Shown here one piece after another: positions 61,132 to 64,000 of a DNA stretch of 64,000 nt. This stretch comes from Streptomyces mobaraensis NBRC 13819 = DSM 40847 (lineage in GTDB: Bacteria; Actinomycetota; Actinomycetes; Streptomycetales; Streptomycetaceae). The first letter of the stretch is position 1. Every line of letters starts with the position of its first letter. Position numbers and translations under genes: made by a program. The notes beneath the pieces were generated by a model. The model searched no databases and was not told the origin of the DNA. It saw only the letters and a list, made by a program, of their open reading frames with translations. The stretch spans positions 1,736,001 to 1,800,000 of the forward strand of contig NZ_CP072827.1 of NCBI RefSeq assembly GCF_017916255.1, given 5' to 3'.

Positions 61132-61536
61132 CTACTCGCCCGCGTGCACCTGGGTGTTCTGGCAGGCGTGCAGCAGCCAACGCCCGTCGCCCTGCTTGGT
61201 CAGGACGTACAGCGGAGCCCCCTCGGAGTCGCCCTCCGCCGAGTGGTAGACCTGCCGCACCTTGACGGCCGCCACGCCGGGCCGCAGGAACTGCACGTGT
61301 ACGGGCTCGTAGGTGACGTCGCCGTCCCAGCTCGCCGCGGGCAGGACGGCGCGCGTGAACTCGGCGATCGCGTCGAAGCCGATCAGGACCTTGCCGTGGG
61401 CGGTCGTCCAGATCGCCTCGGGGTGGAACAGCGCGAGGAATCCCTCGGCGTCCTTGGCCCGTTGGGTCCGCTCGACCTCGGCCACTGTCCGGTGGATCGC
61501 TGTGATGTCCGCGGCTTCGGCGGTGTCGGTGTTCAT
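61132..61536 (-). CDS. SgcJ/EcaC-family SnoaL-like protein
   Basis: This 134-residue protein is a cone-shaped NTF2/SnoaL-like domain: ITAIHRTVAEVERTQRAKDA, then LALFHPEAIWTTAHGKVL, then a C-terminal strand set ending WLLHACQNTQVHAGE. It matches the SgcJ/EcaC group, common near secondary-metabolite genes and elsewhere, with no single known reaction. I use the ATG at 61536; a GTG at 61545 is also possible. It converges with the TerD gene. Confidence 0.8.
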   Translation of the reverse strand: MNTDTAEAADITAIHRTVAEVERTQRAKDAEGFLALFHPEAIWTTAHGKVLIGFDAIAEFTRAVLPAASWDGDVTYEPVHVQFLRPGVAAVKVRQVYHSAEGDSEGAPLYVLTKQGDGRWLLHACQNTQVHAGE

Positions 61537-61718
61537 GTGGATCACTCTGGTGCCTCAAGCGCACTTGAGGTCAAGATCGGTTCCACGCGTCCACAGCCGC
61601 CCCTGCGGTCATCCGTTCGGGTGGCAAGGGCCGCCGCCCCTTCAGGGAGCGGCCGGACCGTACGACCCTGGTGACGACCGGGGGCGCACGCCCCAGCGGA
61701 CGTCCGGGGGGATCTGTC

Positions 61719-62045
61719 ATGTGGCCACGAGGGAACGACATCGTCCGGACGGCCGTCGCCATCGGCGCCGCCGCCGCGCTGTTCTGCGGAATGTCCGCCA
61801 ACGCCCAGGCGGCCACCGGGGACTTCACCTACGTGAACGTGAACGGAGACGACTTCACGCTGCACAGCCCTGTCGACGGCGAGTGCTTCCTGCTGGTCTC
61901 CGGCGCCAGGAGCGCGGCCAACCGCACGAACGCAACGGCGACGGTCTTCGCCGAGCAGGGGTGCGAGGGGTCGCGCGTGACGATGCCGCCGCACACGTCG
62001 ACGGACTTCGGCGGCTCCGCTCCGCACAGCGTGATGTTCGGCTGA
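61719..62045 (+). CDS. small secreted protein with two cysteines
   Basis: This 108-residue secreted protein is not recognised. It has a Sec signal peptide (MWPRGNDIVRTAVAIGAAAA, cleavage near ANAQA). The mature part of about 75 residues begins TGDFTYVNVNGDDFTLHSP. The two mature Cys (VDGECFLLV and EQGCEGSRV) could form one disulfide. The beta-rich, Thr/Asn-rich sequence suggests an extracellular structural or binding role, which is only inferred. Confidence 0.65.
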   Translation: MWPRGNDIVRTAVAIGAAAALFCGMSANAQAATGDFTYVNVNGDDFTLHSPVDGECFLLVSGARSAANRTNATATVFAEQGCEGSRVTMPPHTSTDFGGSAPHSVMFG

Positions 62046-62099
62046 GGACGAGGCATCGGCGGGGATGAAGGCGGCGGAGGAGGAGGCGGCCAAGCCCGG

Positions 62100-63104
62100 T
62101 CAGGCGCCGCCCGCCAGGCCCGCCAGCCGCCGGTACGAGTCGAGCAGCGCCACACGGTCGTAGCCGCTGGTCGTGACCAGCACCTCGTCCGCGCCCGTCC
62201 GCTCCACCAGGGCGGACAGCCGGCGGACGACCTGCTCCTCCGTCCCGTACACCGGCCCGCGCAGCGCGGTCTCGAAGTGGCCGCGCTCGCGGTCGGTCAT
62301 CGCACGCCCCTCGATCTCCTCGGCCGGCTCCAGGGGCGGGAAGACGCCGTGCGTGCGGGAGTAGGCGAGCGCCCACGCCTCCGGGACGAGCAGCCGGCGG
62401 GCCTCCTCCTCCGTCGCCGCGACGGCGATGTCGCCCGCGAGCACGACGTAGGGCTCGGCACGCCCGGCGGCCGACGGGCGGAACGCCTTGCGGTACCGCT
62501 CGACGGCCTCGACGAGCCGGCCCTCCTTGCGCAGCCCGCCGATCACCAGGGCGGCGCCCGCGCGGGCCGCGATGTCCGCCCCCGCGTCGTTGGCCAGGAC
62601 GAAGAGCGGCGGCCGCAGCCTCTCGGCGGGCCACGCGTGCACCTGGGGGTAGGCGGCGGCACCGCCGTCGAACCACTCGACCAGTTCCCCGAGCCGCCCC
62701 TCGAACTCCTCCACCGCCTCCTTCCCGACCCCGAGCGCCCTCCGGACGCCGTCCGTGAACCCGACGGACCGCCCGACGCCCAGGTCGATCCGCCCGGGGA
62801 ACAGCGACTCCAGCACCCCGAACTGCTCGGCGACGACCATCGGCCGGTGGTTGGGCAGCATGACCCCGCCGGTGCCGACGCGGATCCGCGACGTGGCGGC
62901 GGCGACGGCGCCCGCGAGCACGGTGGGGGCGGACCCGGCCACGCCGGGCACGCTGTGGTGCTCCGCGACCCAGAACCGCCGGTACCCGAGCGCCTCCGCC
63001 TCCCGCGCGAACCGGACGGTGTCCCGCAGCGCCTCCCCGGGCGGCCGTCCCCGCCGGGTACGGGAGCGGTCGAGAACGGACAGGGGGATACGCGTACGGG
63101 TCAC
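62100..63104 (-). CDS. LLM-class flavin-dependent oxidoreductase (luciferase-like monooxygenase)
   Basis: This protein of about 334 residues belongs to the bacterial luciferase-like family, which uses F420 or FMN. The barrel start has TRIPLSVLDRSRTRRG, followed by the family motif YRRFWVAEHHSVPGVAGSAP, and the conserved RIRVGTGGVMLPNHRP and GRIDLGVGRSVGFTDG segments. The substrate is unknown. I use the GTG at 63104; a TTG at 63116 is an alternative, and the ribosome binding site is not clear for either. A perfect 7-bp palindrome overlaps the leader at 63108-63124. Confidence 0.85.
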   Translation of the reverse strand: MTRTRIPLSVLDRSRTRRGRPPGEALRDTVRFAREAEALGYRRFWVAEHHSVPGVAGSAPTVLAGAVAAATSRIRVGTGGVMLPNHRPMVVAEQFGVLESLFPGRIDLGVGRSVGFTDGVRRALGVGKEAVEEFEGRLGELVEWFDGGAAAYPQVHAWPAERLRPPLFVLANDAGADIAARAGAALVIGGLRKEGRLVEAVERYRKAFRPSAAGRAEPYVVLAGDIAVAATEEEARRLLVPEAWALAYSRTHGVFPPLEPAEEIEGRAMTDRERGHFETALRGPVYGTEEQVVRRLSALVERTGADEVLVTTSGYDRVALLDSYRRLAGLAGGA

Positions 63105-63107
63105 GTT

Positions 63108-63124
63108 CCCTGACAACGTCAGGG
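63108..63124. promoter_or_regulatory. palindrome at the start of the LLM-oxidoreductase gene
   Basis: CCCTGAC-AAC-GTCAGGG (63108-63124) is a perfect 7-bp dyad around the initiation region. It is a possible operator or a hairpin masking the start codon. Confidence 0.35.
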
Positions 63125-63133
63125 CCGGGGGCC

Positions 63134-63217
63134 GGGATTCCCCCGCTCGGGGCCGAGCTTCCTCCGCTCGGGACGGGGACTCCTCCGCTCAGGACGGGGA
63201 CTCCTCCACCCGGGCCG
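63134..63217. repeat. four imperfect 21-bp tandem repeats
   Basis: Units at 63134-63154, 63155-63175, 63176-63196 and 63197-63217 share the pattern GGGAC-TCCTCCGCTC-GGACG with substitutions. They lie between the Mrr-type gene and the LLM-oxidoreductase gene. They do not continue into either coding region. Confidence 0.75.
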
Positions 63218-63258
63218 GGAAGGGAGCGCACCCGGTCGGCGAAGGATGAGGAACCCGC

Positions 63259-64000
63259 TCAGGAACCGCCGGTCCGCTCCCGGGACGGCGGGAGCGACGT
63301 GAGCAGCTCCCACAAGGGCCGGGAGCCGGACGCCCACACCCCGAGCGCGGGACGGTCGACGACGTGCAGCCGCTGCTGCCGGGCGAAGGCCACGGCCGGG
63401 CCGGTGACCCGCCCGTTCGTCACGATCACCGCGACGTCGGCGCCGTGCACGGGACGGGCCGTCCCGTTGAGCACCTGGAGGTCGGGCGTGCCCACCGCGG
63501 AACCGGCCGCCCCGTCGCGCCGGTGCTTGCACTGCACCACCCACCGCCTCCCGTAGGGGTCGGTGGCCGTCACATCGGCGCCCAGATCACCACGGCCGCC
63601 GACCCGTACCGCGTCCCGACAACCGTCCCGGAGCAGCAGATCCCGCACGGCCTCCTCGAACCGGGCATGGTGCAGGGCGTCCAACTGGGGCAGCGCGTAC
63701 CGCAGCCCTCGCGCGCGGACGGCCTCCCACCGCGCCCGCTGCCGCTTGAGGTGGACAACGACGGCACCCGCGCCCGCCGCGAGCACCGCGACGACGGCCA
63801 TGACCCACCAGTGGTCCAGCAGCCAGTCGACGACGGCCGCCACCAGCGCGACGGCCAGGACCGCGGCCACGAGCAGACCGGCCGCCCGGTCGCCGACGCG
63901 CTGCCGCCGCCGGCCCGGCCGCCGCCCGCGCCGCCGTACAGGCGACCGCCGGGACGCCGACGACCGCCCGGACGGTGACGACCGCCCGGACGGTGACGAC
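63259..64000 (-). CDS. Mrr-type restriction endonuclease-like protein, membrane anchored (5' end beyond the window)
   Basis: The reading frame is open from the window edge to the stop at 63259; the first in-window start codon is the GTG at 63870. Reading from the edge, the N-terminal part is Ser/Gly/Arg-rich, then two transmembrane helices (LLVAAVLAVALVAAVVDWLL and WWVMAVVAVLAAGAGAVVVH). A cytoplasmic Mrr-type nuclease domain follows with the catalytic pattern GDLGADVTATDPYGRRWVVQ followed by CKHR (D...Q-x-K). Such proteins cleave modified DNA or act in DNA processing. The Arg-rich open frame upstream suggests the true start is outside the window. Confidence 0.75.
   Translation of the reverse strand, partial: SSPSGRSSPSGRSSASRRSPVRRRGRRPGRRRQRVGDRAAGLLVAAVLAVALVAAVVDWLLDHWWVMAVVAVLAAGAGAVVVHLKRQRARWEAVRARGLRYALPQLDALHHARFEEAVRDLLLRDGCRDAVRVGGRGDLGADVTATDPYGRRWVVQCKHRRDGAAGSAVGTPDLQVLNGTARPVHGADVAVIVTNGRVTGPAVAFARQQRLHVVDRPALGVWASGSRPLWELLTSLPPSRERTGGS

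Noticed and set aside
55131..61536. Secondary-metabolite gene cluster (methyltransferase, SgcJ-like protein, LLM oxidoreductase)
   Set aside because: No core biosynthetic enzyme (PKS, NRPS, terpene synthase, RiPP precursor) is present; these tailoring-like genes are scattered among unrelated ones.

Overview
The window is high-GC actinobacterial DNA (my estimate is above 70% G+C). Third codon positions are strongly G/C biased, GTG and TTG starts are common, and genes often overlap by 4 bp. The gene order (serB, sixA, fabI/fabG, tldD/tldE, tyrS, moaA, actP, S8 peptidase, SURF1, Asp23 cluster, gbn, ABC-F, pitH1, cobalamin genes, LAETG protein) matches the Streptomyces chromosome core near S. coelicolor SCO1808-SCO1860 as I remember it. 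I assign the window to Streptomyces or a close relative. I see no rRNA, tRNA, CRISPR array, IS element, prophage or classical biosynthetic gene cluster.

Layout. 0-7.2 kb: serine biosynthesis (serB), a SixA phosphatase, a CynX/NimT transporter with its 38-residue partner and a divergent FadR-type regulator, then fabG-fabI for type II fatty-acid synthesis. 7.3-16.6 kb: tldD-tldE, tyrS, small membrane proteins, a candidate 6C-like structured RNA, moaA and a DUF485-actP acetate symporter pair. 17-23.5 kb: a secreted subtilisin, a possible ether-lipid pair (AGMO-like hydroxylase plus YhhN lysoplasmalogenase), a DEDDh exonuclease with a BRCT-like tail, SURF1 and a degenerate SDR. 23.6-28 kb: an Asp23/AmaP envelope cluster with a divergent P10-family gene. 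28-36.6 kb: an enoyl-CoA hydratase, the GATC-binding nucleoid protein Gbn, an ABC-F ATPase, a zinc metallopeptidase and assorted enzymes.

36.6-51 kb: a PHO-box-controlled phosphate transporter (pitH1), then a cobalamin riboswitch driving cobD-cobQ-chelatase-cobO-cobB-cobE, coupled by overlapping stop and start codons. A three-subunit xanthine-dehydrogenase-type operon lies between cobE and cobC. cobN and the precorrin methyltransferases are absent from the window, so corrin-ring synthesis must be encoded elsewhere if it is complete. 51-64 kb: an LAETG sortase substrate, a metzincin/ricin-lectin protease, an amidohydrolase, an O-methyltransferase, a NarL-type two-component pair, a beta-lactamase-fold esterase, a two-domain TerD protein, a SnoaL-like protein, a small secreted protein, a luciferase-like monooxygenase, and an Mrr-type endonuclease that runs off the window.

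The most unusual sequence features are: a perfectly periodic triplication of the translation-initiation region of the xanthine-dehydrogenase large subunit, which makes two coupled 12-codon mini-ORFs; a dense GATC cluster near gbn; a recurring CCCCTA...TAGGGG palindrome; and a dispersed Streptomyces intergenic repeat, one copy of which is translated as the C-terminal tail of CobQ.
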